In this document: piece by piece, positions 25,957 through 33,041 of the stretch
Layout of the letters: each line of letters begins with the position of its first letter
Numbering within the stretch: the stretch's first letter is position 1
Origin: Agathobaculum sp.
Lineage (GTDB): Bacteria > Bacillota > Clostridia > Oscillospirales > Butyricicoccaceae
DNA: 60,318 bases
Assembly (NCBI RefSeq): GCF_022775115.1
Contig: NZ_JALFLA010000052.1
Span: 1 to 60,318 of the forward strand
Reading direction: 5' to 3'
Notes under the pieces: generated by a model
Told to the model about the DNA's origin: nothing
Seen by the model: only the letters and a program-made list of their open reading frames with translations
The model's database searches: none
Position numbers and translations under genes: made by a program

Positions 25957-25990
25957 AAAACGCCCCCGGCGCTGTCGTCCGGGGGCGTGC
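25957..25990 (-). terminator. Terminator of the Spo0A-like gene
   Basis: CGCCCCCGG (25961-25969) pairs with CCGGGGGCG (25979-25987). On the minus strand the stem ends GGGGGCGTTTTGC. It lies between the regulator's stop codon and the left junction and would limit leftward antisense transcription into the dpaA 5' half. Confidence 0.75.
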
Positions 25991-26029
25991 TTTCTGTTTG
26001 CTGCTCGCGGCGCGGTCGGCAGGCGGCGG

Positions 26030-26845
26030 TCACTCCGCGTGCCCGGTGTGCACAAATTCGGACAGAATACTGCAAAACGTGCTGCTGCCGATGCTGCTGT
26101 GCTCATTTGCGTAATTCTGGCCGAAGTACTTGGCCAGAATGGCCGGGTCGCTGCGCGTCCAGATCGTGTTGACCGCGTAGCGCACCACCCGCTCGACGTT
26201 TTTCTGCGTTGTATGGTAGGTCTTGGCGATTGCCGGATAGATATCCTTGGTCACACCGCTGTGCATCTGGCTGCTGAGCAGGATGGCGTCGATTATGTAC
26301 AGCCGCCCCTTTTTGCCAAGCTTTACGCCAAACTCCTGTACGATCGCCGAGGCGCGCCGTCTGGCCGCAAGGCGCGCGGCCTCCTCCTGTCTCACCCGGC
26401 TGGTCTGCATCCACAGCCGCAGCTGCTCATACAGCGCCTGCGGGCGCACCGGCTTGCGCATCACATGCCCGACCTCGAGCAGCTCGCACTCCTCGCAGAT
26501 CTGCGAACCCATGAACGCACTGAGCAGCAAAATGCCCACCCGCCGGTCAAAGGCGCGCACCCGCGCGGCGGCTGTCAGGCCGTCCACATGCGGCAGCTCG
26601 GTGTCCAGCACGATCAGTGCCGGCCGGCATTCCCGCACCCACTCGGCCACATGGTCTCCGTCAGTCGTCGTGCCGACCAACGCAAGCTCCTCATCCGCCA
26701 CCGCCAGCTCGCACACCTGCCGCAGCGTGTTTGCATCCGCCACAGCCATAAATACGCGGAATTTACGCTCCTGCTCTATGATTGCCCGTCCCTCCCCTTG
26801 CTTTCGCTCGGCATATTGTACTTTCCTTGTATTATTTTCACACAT
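26030..26845 (-). CDS. Divergent Spo0A-like response regulator inside the dpaA element
   Basis: The N-terminal receiver domain (about residues 28-145 from this start) has the beta-1 run KFRVFMAVADAN (Asp37), the phosphoacceptor in LIVLDTELPHVDG (Asp81), and Lys131 in VMRKPVRP. The C-terminal domain (about 163-271) matches Spo0A: IVQEFGVKLGKKGRLYIIDAI, GVTKDIYPAIAKTYHTT, the recognition-helix run NVERVVRYAVNTIW, and a tail like Spo0A's NSEF segment. It differs strongly from the usual master Spo0A and lies far from spoIVB, its usual neighbour. The start is uncertain: ATG 26845 has no ribosome-binding site, whereas GGGGAGGG at 26790-26797 points to initiation at ATC 26782 or ATA 26779. ATG 26749 would delete beta-1. 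Confidence 0.82.
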   Translation of the reverse strand: MCENNTRKVQYAERKQGEGRAIIEQERKFRVFMAVADANTLRQVCELAVADEELALVGTTTDGDHVAEWVRECRPALIVLDTELPHVDGLTAAARVRAFDRRVGILLLSAFMGSQICEECELLEVGHVMRKPVRPQALYEQLRLWMQTSRVRQEEAARLAARRRASAIVQEFGVKLGKKGRLYIIDAILLSSQMHSGVTKDIYPAIAKTYHTTQKNVERVVRYAVNTIWTRSDPAILAKYFGQNYANEHSSIGSSTFCSILSEFVHTGHAE

Positions 26846-26890
26846 ATTGTCCGGCCGCGCAAGTGACAGCATTCGATTTTTTTGATGAAA

Positions 26891-26908
26891 TATCGACATT
26901 TACCGACA
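26891..26908 (-). promoter_or_regulatory. Tandem 0A-box-like sites
   Basis: On the minus strand TGTCGGTA (26901-26908) and TGTCGATA (26891-26898) are direct repeats exactly 10 bp apart, one helical turn. The Spo0A box is TGTCGAA; the second copy matches 6 of 7 bases and the first 5 of 7. They lie between the recombinase stop and the Spo0A-like gene, where an autoregulatory or Spo0A-driven promoter would be expected. Confidence 0.55.
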
Positions 26909-26920
26909 AAAACCCACATT

Positions 26921-28222
26921 TCACTCAGGCGGCGAAAATGTCATCCGCGCCCCGCCGCGCAATGCGACCTCGACACACGCCCCCGTAACCGTGATCCCGG
27001 AGACAGCTTCGGCGTACACCTGCTCCGCTTCGAGCAGCTGCGCGAGCAGCCAGTCCTGCCGCGCGATCCAATCCGCCCGCGCCGCGGGCGGTTGACCGCA
27101 CAGCCGCTCGGCTGCGCGCCAATCCGCGCACAGCCCCCGGACAAAACGCCCCCGGTCGGGCAGCGCCGCGTCCAATGTCCGCCGCACGCACGCACGCAGC
27201 CATGCATCCTGCGCCGCCGCGCCCCCGCAATTGCGGCATGACCAGCGCAGCCGTGTGCTGCCGTCCTTGCGCACCGCGCGCCGCGGCAGCAGCGCACGCC
27301 CGCACACGCCGCAGCGTATCCGCCCAGAGCACCAGTAGCGCGCGGAGTGCCGCGTTTTGCCCGCACCACGCCGCGCCAGCTCGCGCTGTGCCTGCTCAAA
27401 CCGCGCACGACTGACGATTGCCTCGTGGTGGCCGCGCAGATAGATGGCCGGCTCCTGCCCCCGGTTGGGTACGCTGCGGTGAGTCAGAAAATCAGGTGTG
27501 CAGGTCTTTTTTTGCAGCAGGTCGCCGCAGTATTTTTCATTGCGCAGCATACGCAGCACCATGGTCGACGACCATATCCCACTTTTCGCGCGCGGCGTGG
27601 GCACACCGCTTTCGGTCAGCTCGCGCGCGATGACGTGCGTGCCTTTGCCCTCATCGAGAAACAACCGGTATACCCGCTGCACGACCGCAGCCTGCGCGGG
27701 GCGCACAGTCAGCACCCCTCCCCGCAGGCGGTAGCCGAACAACGTATCCGCGCCGAACACCACACCGCGCTCCATCGAGCGCCGCTGCCCCCATTTGACA
27801 CGCTCCGAGGTCTTACGGCTCTCCTCCTGCGCCACGCTCGCCATGATGGTCAGACGGAACTCCCCCTCGCCCGCACGGGTATCAATGTTGTCGTTCAGAA
27901 AGAGTACGCCCACGCCCCACGCGGCCAGCTGCCGCGTATAGCCCAACGCATCCATCGTGTTGCGCGCAAAGCGCGAGACCTCTTTGGTCAGGACAAGGTC
28001 AAGCTCGCCCCGCTCGGCCGCCGCGAGCAGCGCGCGGAACTGCACCCGCTTTCTGGTCGAGGTGCCGCTCACGCCCTCGTCCGCCCAGATACCGGCCAGC
28101 GTCCACGTGGGATGCGCGTCGATATACGCCTGAAAGAACTGCTTTTGCGCCGCCAGCGAGTGCAACTGGTCGTCCTGATCGGTCGACACGCGGCAGTATG
28201 CCGCCACACGCAGCCGCGCCAC
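26921..28222 (-). CDS. Large serine recombinase of the dpaA element
   Basis: This 433-residue large serine recombinase should integrate and excise the element. The resolvase domain (about 1-150) has AAYCRVSTDQ with the nucleophile Ser13, and VSRFARNTMDAL. A recombinase domain (about 155-265) follows with GYRLRGG and GIWSSTMVLRMLRNEKYCGD. A zinc-ribbon motif (CSGRIRCGVCGRALL ... CRNCGG) lies near 300-340, then a short C-terminal region. Most relatives, including SpoIVCA, approach 500 residues, so the coiled-coil part is short. The GTG 28222 start is one base after the 37-codon ORF's TGA, so the two are coupled. Confidence 0.93.
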   Translation of the reverse strand: MARLRVAAYCRVSTDQDDQLHSLAAQKQFFQAYIDAHPTWTLAGIWADEGVSGTSTRKRVQFRALLAAAERGELDLVLTKEVSRFARNTMDALGYTRQLAAWGVGVLFLNDNIDTRAGEGEFRLTIMASVAQEESRKTSERVKWGQRRSMERGVVFGADTLFGYRLRGGVLTVRPAQAAVVQRVYRLFLDEGKGTHVIARELTESGVPTPRAKSGIWSSTMVLRMLRNEKYCGDLLQKKTCTPDFLTHRSVPNRGQEPAIYLRGHHEAIVSRARFEQAQRELARRGAGKTRHSARYWCSGRIRCGVCGRALLPRRAVRKDGSTRLRWSCRNCGGAAAQDAWLRACVRRTLDAALPDRGRFVRGLCADWRAAERLCGQPPAARADWIARQDWLLAQLLEAEQVYAEAVSGITVTGACVEVALRGGARMTFSPPE

Positions 28223-28223
28223 C

Positions 28224-28337
28224 TCAGCGCCCCTCCTCGCACAGCGCGCGGTACACCGCCTCGCTTATCCTGCCACCGGCATACAGCGCGCGCAGCAGAC
28301 CACGCCGCACACACGTTTCAAGCCGTTGATTTTGCAT
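28224..28337 (-). CDS. 37-residue protein coupled to the recombinase, candidate directionality factor
   Basis: ATG 28337 follows an excellent GGGAGGTG. The 37-residue product is a basic then amphipathic helical hairpin: ...RRGLLRALYAGGRISEAVYR.... The pattern of helix, Gly-rich turn, I-S/T-E-x-x-Y, helix resembles SHOCT-like small proteins often found next to Firmicute serine recombinases. Its stop is one base before the recombinase GTG. The small size and position suit a recombination directionality factor, as known for SprB and the C. difficile skin system, but that function is a guess. Its upstream region runs into the right junction. Confidence 0.65.
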   Translation of the reverse strand: MQNQRLETCVRRGLLRALYAGGRISEAVYRALCEEGR

Positions 28338-28374
28338 CCGCTCACCTCCCAAAGCATCCTATGCGGCGGCTGCG

Positions 28375-28415
28375 CGGGACAGAACGCCAACGAGCTACCT
28401 ACCTGTGAGGGTGCC
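28375..28415. other. Right junction of the dpaA element (attR-like)
   Basis: The element arm CGCCAAC (28385-28391) is followed by GAGC, the core TACCT (28396-28400) and the resumed dpaA sequence ACCTGTGAGGG. A second TACCT register overlaps at 28400-28404, but joining there would shift the dpaA frame. Only the first register restores it. Confidence 0.8.
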
Positions 28416-28880
28416 ATCCAGCTTGCCATGGAGCAGACCGACCGCACGCTGCAAGGCGCGCGCTGTCTGGTGATCGGCTACGGCCGCATCGGCGCGCTGC
28501 TGGCGCACAAGCTGCGCGCGCTCGACGCCGAGGTGCAGGTTTCCGCGCGTGCAGCGTGCGATTTCGCCCGCATCGAGGCTGCCGGTATGACCGCGCTCGA
28601 CACCCGCCGACTGGCGGGCAAGCTATCCGGCTTTGAGCTGATCTTCAACACCGTACCCGCGCCCGTGCTTGGCGCGGCCGAGCTGGCCGCGCTGGGGCCG
28701 TCCTGTCTCATCATTGATCTGGCGTCGCTGCCCGGCGGCATCGCACCGGACACGCCGCTGCCCACCGGCTGCAAGCTGCTGCACGCACTTTCGCTGCCCG
28801 GGCGAGTCGCGCCGCGCTCGGCCGCGCAGGCCGTGTACGAAACCGTGTGCAACATTCTGCACGAGGAGGGTGTGCTATGA
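28401..28880 (+). CDS. dpaA: Dipicolinate synthase subunit A, 3' half (interrupted)
   Basis: These 159 codons are the NAD(P)-binding half of DpaA. They resume with TCEGAIQLAMEQTDRTLQG, then the Rossmann loop CLVIGYGRIGALLAHKL, LSGFELIFNTVPAPVLG and LIIDLASLPGG, to TGA 28880. In the integrated state the half has no ribosome-binding site or credible start of its own; an ATG at 28326 lies inside the element. The stop overlaps the dpaB start by ATGA. The absence of stops or frameshifts over 480 bp shows it is still under selection, as expected if the gene is rejoined in some cells. Confidence 0.92.
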   Translation, partial: TCEGAIQLAMEQTDRTLQGARCLVIGYGRIGALLAHKLRALDAEVQVSARAACDFARIEAAGMTALDTRRLAGKLSGFELIFNTVPAPVLGAAELAALGPSCLIIDLASLPGGIAPDTPLPTGCKLLHALSLPGRVAPRSAAQAVYETVCNILHEEGVL

Positions 28881-29464
28881 CTTCGCTCCGCATCGGCTTT
28901 GCGCTCACCGGCTCGTTCTGCACGTTTGCGCGCGTGCTGCGCGTGATCGACACGCTTGTGCAGCAGGGGCACAGCGTGACACCCATCCTGTCCTTCCACG
29001 CGGGCGCGCTCGACACCCGTTTCGGCGCCGCGCAGGAGTGGCGCGACAAGCTCCACCGCCTGACCGGCCGCCCCCCTATCGACAGCATCGTGGCTGCCGA
29101 GCCGATCGGTCCCAAGGCACTGTTTGACGTGCTGGCGGTCGCGCCCTGCACGGGCAACACGCTTGCCAAGCTCGCCCACGGCATAACGGACACGCCGGTG
29201 ACCATGGCGGTCAAGAGCCACCTGCGCGGCGAGCGGCCGGTCGTGCTTGCCGTTTCCACCAACGATGGCCTGTCGGGCAGCGCGGCCAATCTAGGCACGC
29301 TGCTGGTCAGAAAGCATTGCTACTTCGTGCCGCTGCGGCAGGACGCGCCACGCGCCAAGCCCCGCTCGCTCGTGGCCGAGATGGAGCTGCTGCCGGATGC
29401 CATCGAGGCTGCACTGGCCGGCCGTCAGCTTCAGCCGCTGCTGCTCGCGCCGGGCGATGGCTGA
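28877..29464 (+). CDS. dpaB: Dipicolinate synthase subunit B
   Basis: DpaB (SpoVFB) is the flavoprotein-like subunit that completes dipicolinate synthase in the mother cell. The 195-residue protein begins TSLRIGFALTGSFCTFARVL and has VAPCTGNTLAKLAHGITDTPV and STNDGLSGSAANLGTLL, all family-typical. ATG 28877 overlaps the dpaA stop. With the element in place, the dpaA promoter is 2.5 kb away and transcripts would have to cross opposing genes and a terminator. dpaB expression therefore probably also depends on excision. A terminator follows. Confidence 0.95.
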   Translation: MTSLRIGFALTGSFCTFARVLRVIDTLVQQGHSVTPILSFHAGALDTRFGAAQEWRDKLHRLTGRPPIDSIVAAEPIGPKALFDVLAVAPCTGNTLAKLAHGITDTPVTMAVKSHLRGERPVVLAVSTNDGLSGSAANLGTLLVRKHCYFVPLRQDAPRAKPRSLVAEMELLPDAIEAALAGRQLQPLLLAPGDG

Positions 29465-29483
29465 GACCGTGCCGCCCTTGCCA

Positions 29484-29508
29484 AACCCCGGCCAGTGGCC
29501 GGGGTTTT
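29484..29508 (+). terminator. Terminator of dpaAB
   Basis: AACCCCGGCC-AGT-GGCCGGGGTT is a perfect 10-bp stem with a three-base loop and a TTTT tail. Confidence 0.9.
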
Positions 29509-29537
29509 CGCGCGCGCTCTGTCCCAAACAGGCAAAG

Positions 29538-29570
29538 ACCGCCCGCGCTTTGCGCAGGCGGTCTTGTGTT
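29538..29570 (-). terminator. Terminator after the YmaF-like gene
   Basis: AGACCGCC and GGCGGTCT pair around CGCGCTTTGCGCA, just beyond the stop codon of the leftward YmaF-like gene. Confidence 0.6.
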
Positions 29571-29577
29571 ACGGCGT

Positions 29578-29937
29578 TTACTCGCCGATCGGATCTTCAA
29601 TCAGCGAAGCGACCTTGAAGCGATGACGATGGCCGTCCTCGCACTCGGTCATAGCCTCGACAAAGTGGACGTGCTTGCCGCAGCCCACGTCGATCGCGCC
29701 GCCGGTGCGGCCCTTGAACTCGTGGTAGTGATCCTCGTAAAAATCCGTGTGGAAGCACACTTCGTGTACATGGTCGCAGCCGCACGGTATCGCTTCGCCG
29801 CTGACAGTGGCAAAACGGTGATTGTGCGGATCGCACTCCTCCTCGGCGATCCGCACGCTGCCAATCAACTCATGCACATGCCGCTGCGGATGGTCGCACC
29901 CACACGGCGGGCAGCAGTTCATCTCAGGAAATCCCAT
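29578..29937 (-). CDS. YmaF-like His/Cys-rich protein
   Basis: A 119-residue protein rich in His and Cys, organised as repeated modules: CGCDHPQRHVHELIGS, DPHNHRFATVSGEA, CDHVHEVCFHTDFYEDHYHEF and KHVHFVEAMTECEDGHRHRF. This matches the YmaF family of Firmicutes, whose function is unknown; many are found in spore formers. The spaced His pairs suggest metal binding. ATG 29937 follows GGGGGAG, so the longer frame to 29985 is not needed. It is convergent with dpaB. Confidence 0.85.
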   Translation of the reverse strand: MGFPEMNCCPPCGCDHPQRHVHELIGSVRIAEEECDPHNHRFATVSGEAIPCGCDHVHEVCFHTDFYEDHYHEFKGRTGGAIDVGCGKHVHFVEAMTECEDGHRHRFKVASLIEDPIGE

Positions 29938-30134
29938 AGCTCGCTCCCCCATTATGTGTTGTATTGCGGGGGACGCTGCCCCCATGCCATACTATGCGCG
30001 GGCGGGCGCAGGCGCAACCGTGCTATGGCCTTTCCTGCCGATAAACAAACAGTTACCCTACCACACAATAGGCACGGCAGAAGAAATGCCCACCCAGCGG
30101 CACAAATGTGCGGCCAGACGGGCAAATTCGGTTT

Positions 30135-31316
30135 TTACTTGACCAGAAAGGCATCCGGCAGCGTACGCCCCTCCGGGTTTTTGGACAGTGTGGTCGGCTT
30201 GGTGATCTCCCGGCCATTGTAGACCATGACCGAGGACGAGCCGCCGTCGAGCATCGAGGCCTGATACGCGCCGTAGCGCTCCATGATCTCGCCGCAGCGC
30301 TCGATCGAAATACCGAACGAGTGGAACTGCCGCCCGTCAACGACCAGCATGATGACCGTTTTGTCCTTGGCTTGGCCGATTGCGGTGCGCGGCTGCTGAT
30401 CGCTCAGCCCCGAGCCGGCCACCATGTTTTCTCCGTTGATGATGAGCGCGGGATGGAACTCCACACCGTCGCGGATGTGCGAGGTGTCGCTGAACGAGCC
30501 GACCTGCAAATGATCATTCTCATCAAAGCCGATGATCTTCCAGCCGTTGCCGACCGCACCCTGCAAGCGCTCGCCCTGGCTTTTAACAAAGCCGTACGGC
30601 AGGCCGCCCGTGCCGTTTCCATTATAATCGGCAAAGCCTGAGGCGTTGATGCCCAGTATCGCGTCATACCTGCGCACCATATCGGAAACATATGAGCCAT
30701 AGCTGAACAGTCCCGCGCAGGTGCCGACGATGACGCGCTCCGGCTTTTTGCACAGCGCAAGCTTGCCGGCGTACTCCATGCCAAGCGAATCCTCGCCGCG
30801 CAGCTCGGCGATCAGGATGCCGTATTCCGCGTTGACGGCCAGCACCGTGTCGCCCTGCGTGGTCTTGATGCCCGTGGTATAATCCCGCTTGTCCGCCGCG
30901 CCGATCAGATCAATGTCGATCGCGTCGTAGCCGTTTTTTATGTATTCCGGGTTCTCCTTCAAAAACTGCTCGAAGGAGTCCCGGTCCAACTCGGAAAAGG
31001 TGCGATAAAATTCCTCCCGCGGGGTGGATACCTCAGCCTCGTCCTGCCGGGTATCCTCCCACACGCTGACCGCATCCTGCTGCTTCTGGTTCATTAGATA
31101 GCGCTTGAGCATCACGTTGTTGATGATCTCCTCCGGAATGAACCATGTCGCCAGCCACTGGTGGGTCATGGTGCCCATCGCGGTTTCGATATACCACTCC
31201 CGCCAGCGGGTGACAAAGGCATTGGGCGTATACAGCAGAAAGGGGTAGACCACGGTCAGGCAAAGCAGAAAAAAACAGGTCATCCCCAAAGCTACGCGGT
31301 GTCTTGCGCCGTTCAT
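30135..31316 (-). CDS. Phosphodiester glycosidase (NAGPA-domain) family protein
   Basis: A 393-residue protein with one N-terminal membrane anchor (MTCFFLLCLTVVYPFLLY). Its extracellular C-terminal NAGPA domain (about 160-393) carries ILGINASGFADYNGNG, HPALIINGEN, QQPRTAIGQAKDKTVIMLVVDGR and the active-site-like MLDGGSSSVM. Family members cleave sugar phosphodiester bonds; in bacteria the substrates are probably cell-envelope or exopolysaccharide parts. ATG 31316 has AGGAGGGG. It begins about 30 bp after the DEAD-box helicase stop and may share its transcript. Confidence 0.87.
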   Translation of the reverse strand: MNGARHRVALGMTCFFLLCLTVVYPFLLYTPNAFVTRWREWYIETAMGTMTHQWLATWFIPEEIINNVMLKRYLMNQKQQDAVSVWEDTRQDEAEVSTPREEFYRTFSELDRDSFEQFLKENPEYIKNGYDAIDIDLIGAADKRDYTTGIKTTQGDTVLAVNAEYGILIAELRGEDSLGMEYAGKLALCKKPERVIVGTCAGLFSYGSYVSDMVRRYDAILGINASGFADYNGNGTGGLPYGFVKSQGERLQGAVGNGWKIIGFDENDHLQVGSFSDTSHIRDGVEFHPALIINGENMVAGSGLSDQQPRTAIGQAKDKTVIMLVVDGRQFHSFGISIERCGEIMERYGAYQASMLDGGSSSVMVYNGREITKPTTLSKNPEGRTLPDAFLVK

Positions 31317-31345
31317 CGTCCAGCCCCTCCTGTTTCAGCGGTTGT

Positions 31346-32911
31346 TTATCTGCGTCCGCGCCGACGGCCGGCCCCCCGGCGCGCAGGTGCGCTCTGCTTA
31401 TCCTTCTGTCTATCTGTCGGCGTCGCTGCGCCCGCGCTGCGCGCGGCCAGTGCGGTCTCTATTTTCTGCCGGATACGTGCGGCGGCCTCCGCGCTGAGCG
31501 CATACGCCCGCGAGGGGGTGTGTGCGTCCACACGCGGCTCGTGCTTATCCGCGCTGCCGCGCCGTCCCATGCGCGGGGCAGGAGCGGCCTTGCGTCCCTG
31601 CGGTGCGGCCTGCGGCTTTTGTGCGGCTGCCTTACGTTTTTTCTGCGCCGCTGTCTTTTCCCGCGCGGCATCGGCCGCGACCTGCTCAGCCGTGGCCTTT
31701 TCCGAATACGGCGACGCCTGCTTACGGCGGGTGCGTGTATTGCTTGTCTTGCGCTGGCCGCTTTCGCGGACAGGCTCAGCCGCGCTTTCGTCCTGCCCGA
31801 TCTCGCCCGCGACCGGGATACGCTTGCCGATCAGCTTTTCGATATCGGCCAGATACGGCCGCTCGCTCCTGTCGCAAAACGAAACGGCAACACCCTGCTG
31901 CCCCGCGCGGCCGGTGCGGCCGATGCGGTGAACATAGGTCTCGGGGATATTGGGTAGGTCAAAGTTGATGACCAGCGGCAGCTCGCTGATGTCGATGCCG
32001 CGCGCGGCAATATCGGTCGCCACGAGCACGGCGATCCTGCACGCCTTAAAGTCGGCCAGCGCGCTTTGGCGCTGGTTCTGCGATTTATCGCCGTGGATGG
32101 CCTTGGCCTTGAGCCCCGCGCGGTTTAGGTCGCGCGCGACGCGGTCTGCGCCGTGCTTGGTGCGGGTGAACACCAGCGTCTGATGCACATTGCTTTGACG
32201 GATGACATCGGCCAGCAGTTCCCGCTTCGCAGCCTTTTCAACAAAAAACACTTTTTGCTCTATTTTATCCGCCGGCTTGGCCGAGGGTGTGATCGAAATA
32301 CGAACCGGCTTTTTGAGCAGGCTGTCGGCCAGCTCTGCGATCTCGTCCGGGATGGTGGCGGAAAACAGCAGGGTCTGCCGCGCGTGCGGCAAGTACTTGA
32401 TGATGCGCTTGACATCGGGGAAAAAGCCCATGTCCAGCATCCGGTCGGCCTCGTCGAGCACAAAGCACTCGACCCGACCCAGCTTGACGATGCCCTGCCC
32501 CATCAAATCCCACAGCCGCCCGGGCGTGGCGATCAGGATCTCCGCGCCGCGGCGGATGGCCTCCACCTGCGGCACCTGCGACACGCCGCCGAAGATGACT
32601 GCGCTCGTGCAACCGGTGTAGCGCGCATATTGGCATACGTTCTCATAAATCTGAAGTGCCAACTCGCGCGTCGGCGTCAGGATCAGCGCGCGCACAGCCT
32701 CGCCCGCGCGTCCCTCCGCGCACAAGCGCTGGATGATCGGCACGGAGAATGCGCAGGTCTTGCCCGTGCCGGTCTGCGCGCAGCCGAGCACGTCCCGCCC
32801 CTCTAACAGCGGCGGGATGGCCTGCTGCTGGATGGGGGTCGGCTGTTCATAGCCGGCCTCCCGCAATGCGCGCAGTATTTTTTTATCAATGTTCAGTTCG
32901 TTGAATTTCAT
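31346..32911 (-). CDS. DEAD-box ATP-dependent RNA helicase
   Basis: A 521-residue RNA helicase. The core (about 1-370) has the Q motif GYEQPTPIQQQAIP, the Walker A AQTGTGKT, LDEADRMLDMGF, SAT, and HRIGRTGRAGQQG in helicase motif order. After it comes a long, Lys/Arg/Ala-rich, low-complexity tail like those of RhlE or CshA, likely to bind RNA. I start at ATG 32911, where similarity begins; the longer frame to 33082 has no ribosome-binding site. The site before 32911 is weak, as often seen for cold-induced helicases. Confidence 0.93.
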   Translation of the reverse strand: MKFNELNIDKKILRALREAGYEQPTPIQQQAIPPLLEGRDVLGCAQTGTGKTCAFSVPIIQRLCAEGRAGEAVRALILTPTRELALQIYENVCQYARYTGCTSAVIFGGVSQVPQVEAIRRGAEILIATPGRLWDLMGQGIVKLGRVECFVLDEADRMLDMGFFPDVKRIIKYLPHARQTLLFSATIPDEIAELADSLLKKPVRISITPSAKPADKIEQKVFFVEKAAKRELLADVIRQSNVHQTLVFTRTKHGADRVARDLNRAGLKAKAIHGDKSQNQRQSALADFKACRIAVLVATDIAARGIDISELPLVINFDLPNIPETYVHRIGRTGRAGQQGVAVSFCDRSERPYLADIEKLIGKRIPVAGEIGQDESAAEPVRESGQRKTSNTRTRRKQASPYSEKATAEQVAADAAREKTAAQKKRKAAAQKPQAAPQGRKAAPAPRMGRRGSADKHEPRVDAHTPSRAYALSAEAAARIRQKIETALAARSAGAATPTDRQKDKQSAPARRGAGRRRGRR

Positions 32912-33041
32912 ATAGTTCTTTCGTTTCCTTCTCCAAAATAGACGCGGCGCGGCAAATCCCGCTTGCCCGACCGCACCGGGTTGTGTTATACTGGATAAAT
33001 AGTTATTGCTTGCATCCCTGTGGTAGTATGAGGTGAAAGGC

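Larger units (their letters stand above)
25909..28395 (-). mobile_element. Serine-recombinase element splitting dpaA (skin-like)
   Basis: The element is 2,487 bp, counted from one core copy up to the other. It carries, read leftward, a 37-codon ORF, a large serine recombinase and a Spo0A-like regulator, and nothing else. Both junctions contain TACCT. In a circle the arms become CGCCAAC-N14-GTTGGCG, a symmetric attP-like site centred on the CC of the core. Excision at this core restores dpaA perfectly in frame and its ATGA overlap with dpaB. By analogy with sigK-skin, SP-beta in spsM and the spoVFB element vfbin, it is probably removed in the mother cell during sporulation. This is inference from architecture. 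Confidence 0.88.

Noticed and set aside
26030-26845. The element's Spo0A-like gene being the host's ordinary spo0A
   Set aside because: It lies inside the recombinase element, not downstream of spoIVB, and its receiver and DNA-binding sequences diverge well beyond normal orthologues. It is not fully excluded because the rest of the genome is not visible.
28354-28363. CATAGGAT as a SigE/SigK -10 box for the 37-codon ORF
   Set aside because: The -10 resemblance is real, but no matching -35 sequence lies 16-17 bp upstream.
28400-28404. The second TACCT as the crossover site
   Set aside because: Joining there shifts the dpaA frame and destroys the family match; the first register restores both.
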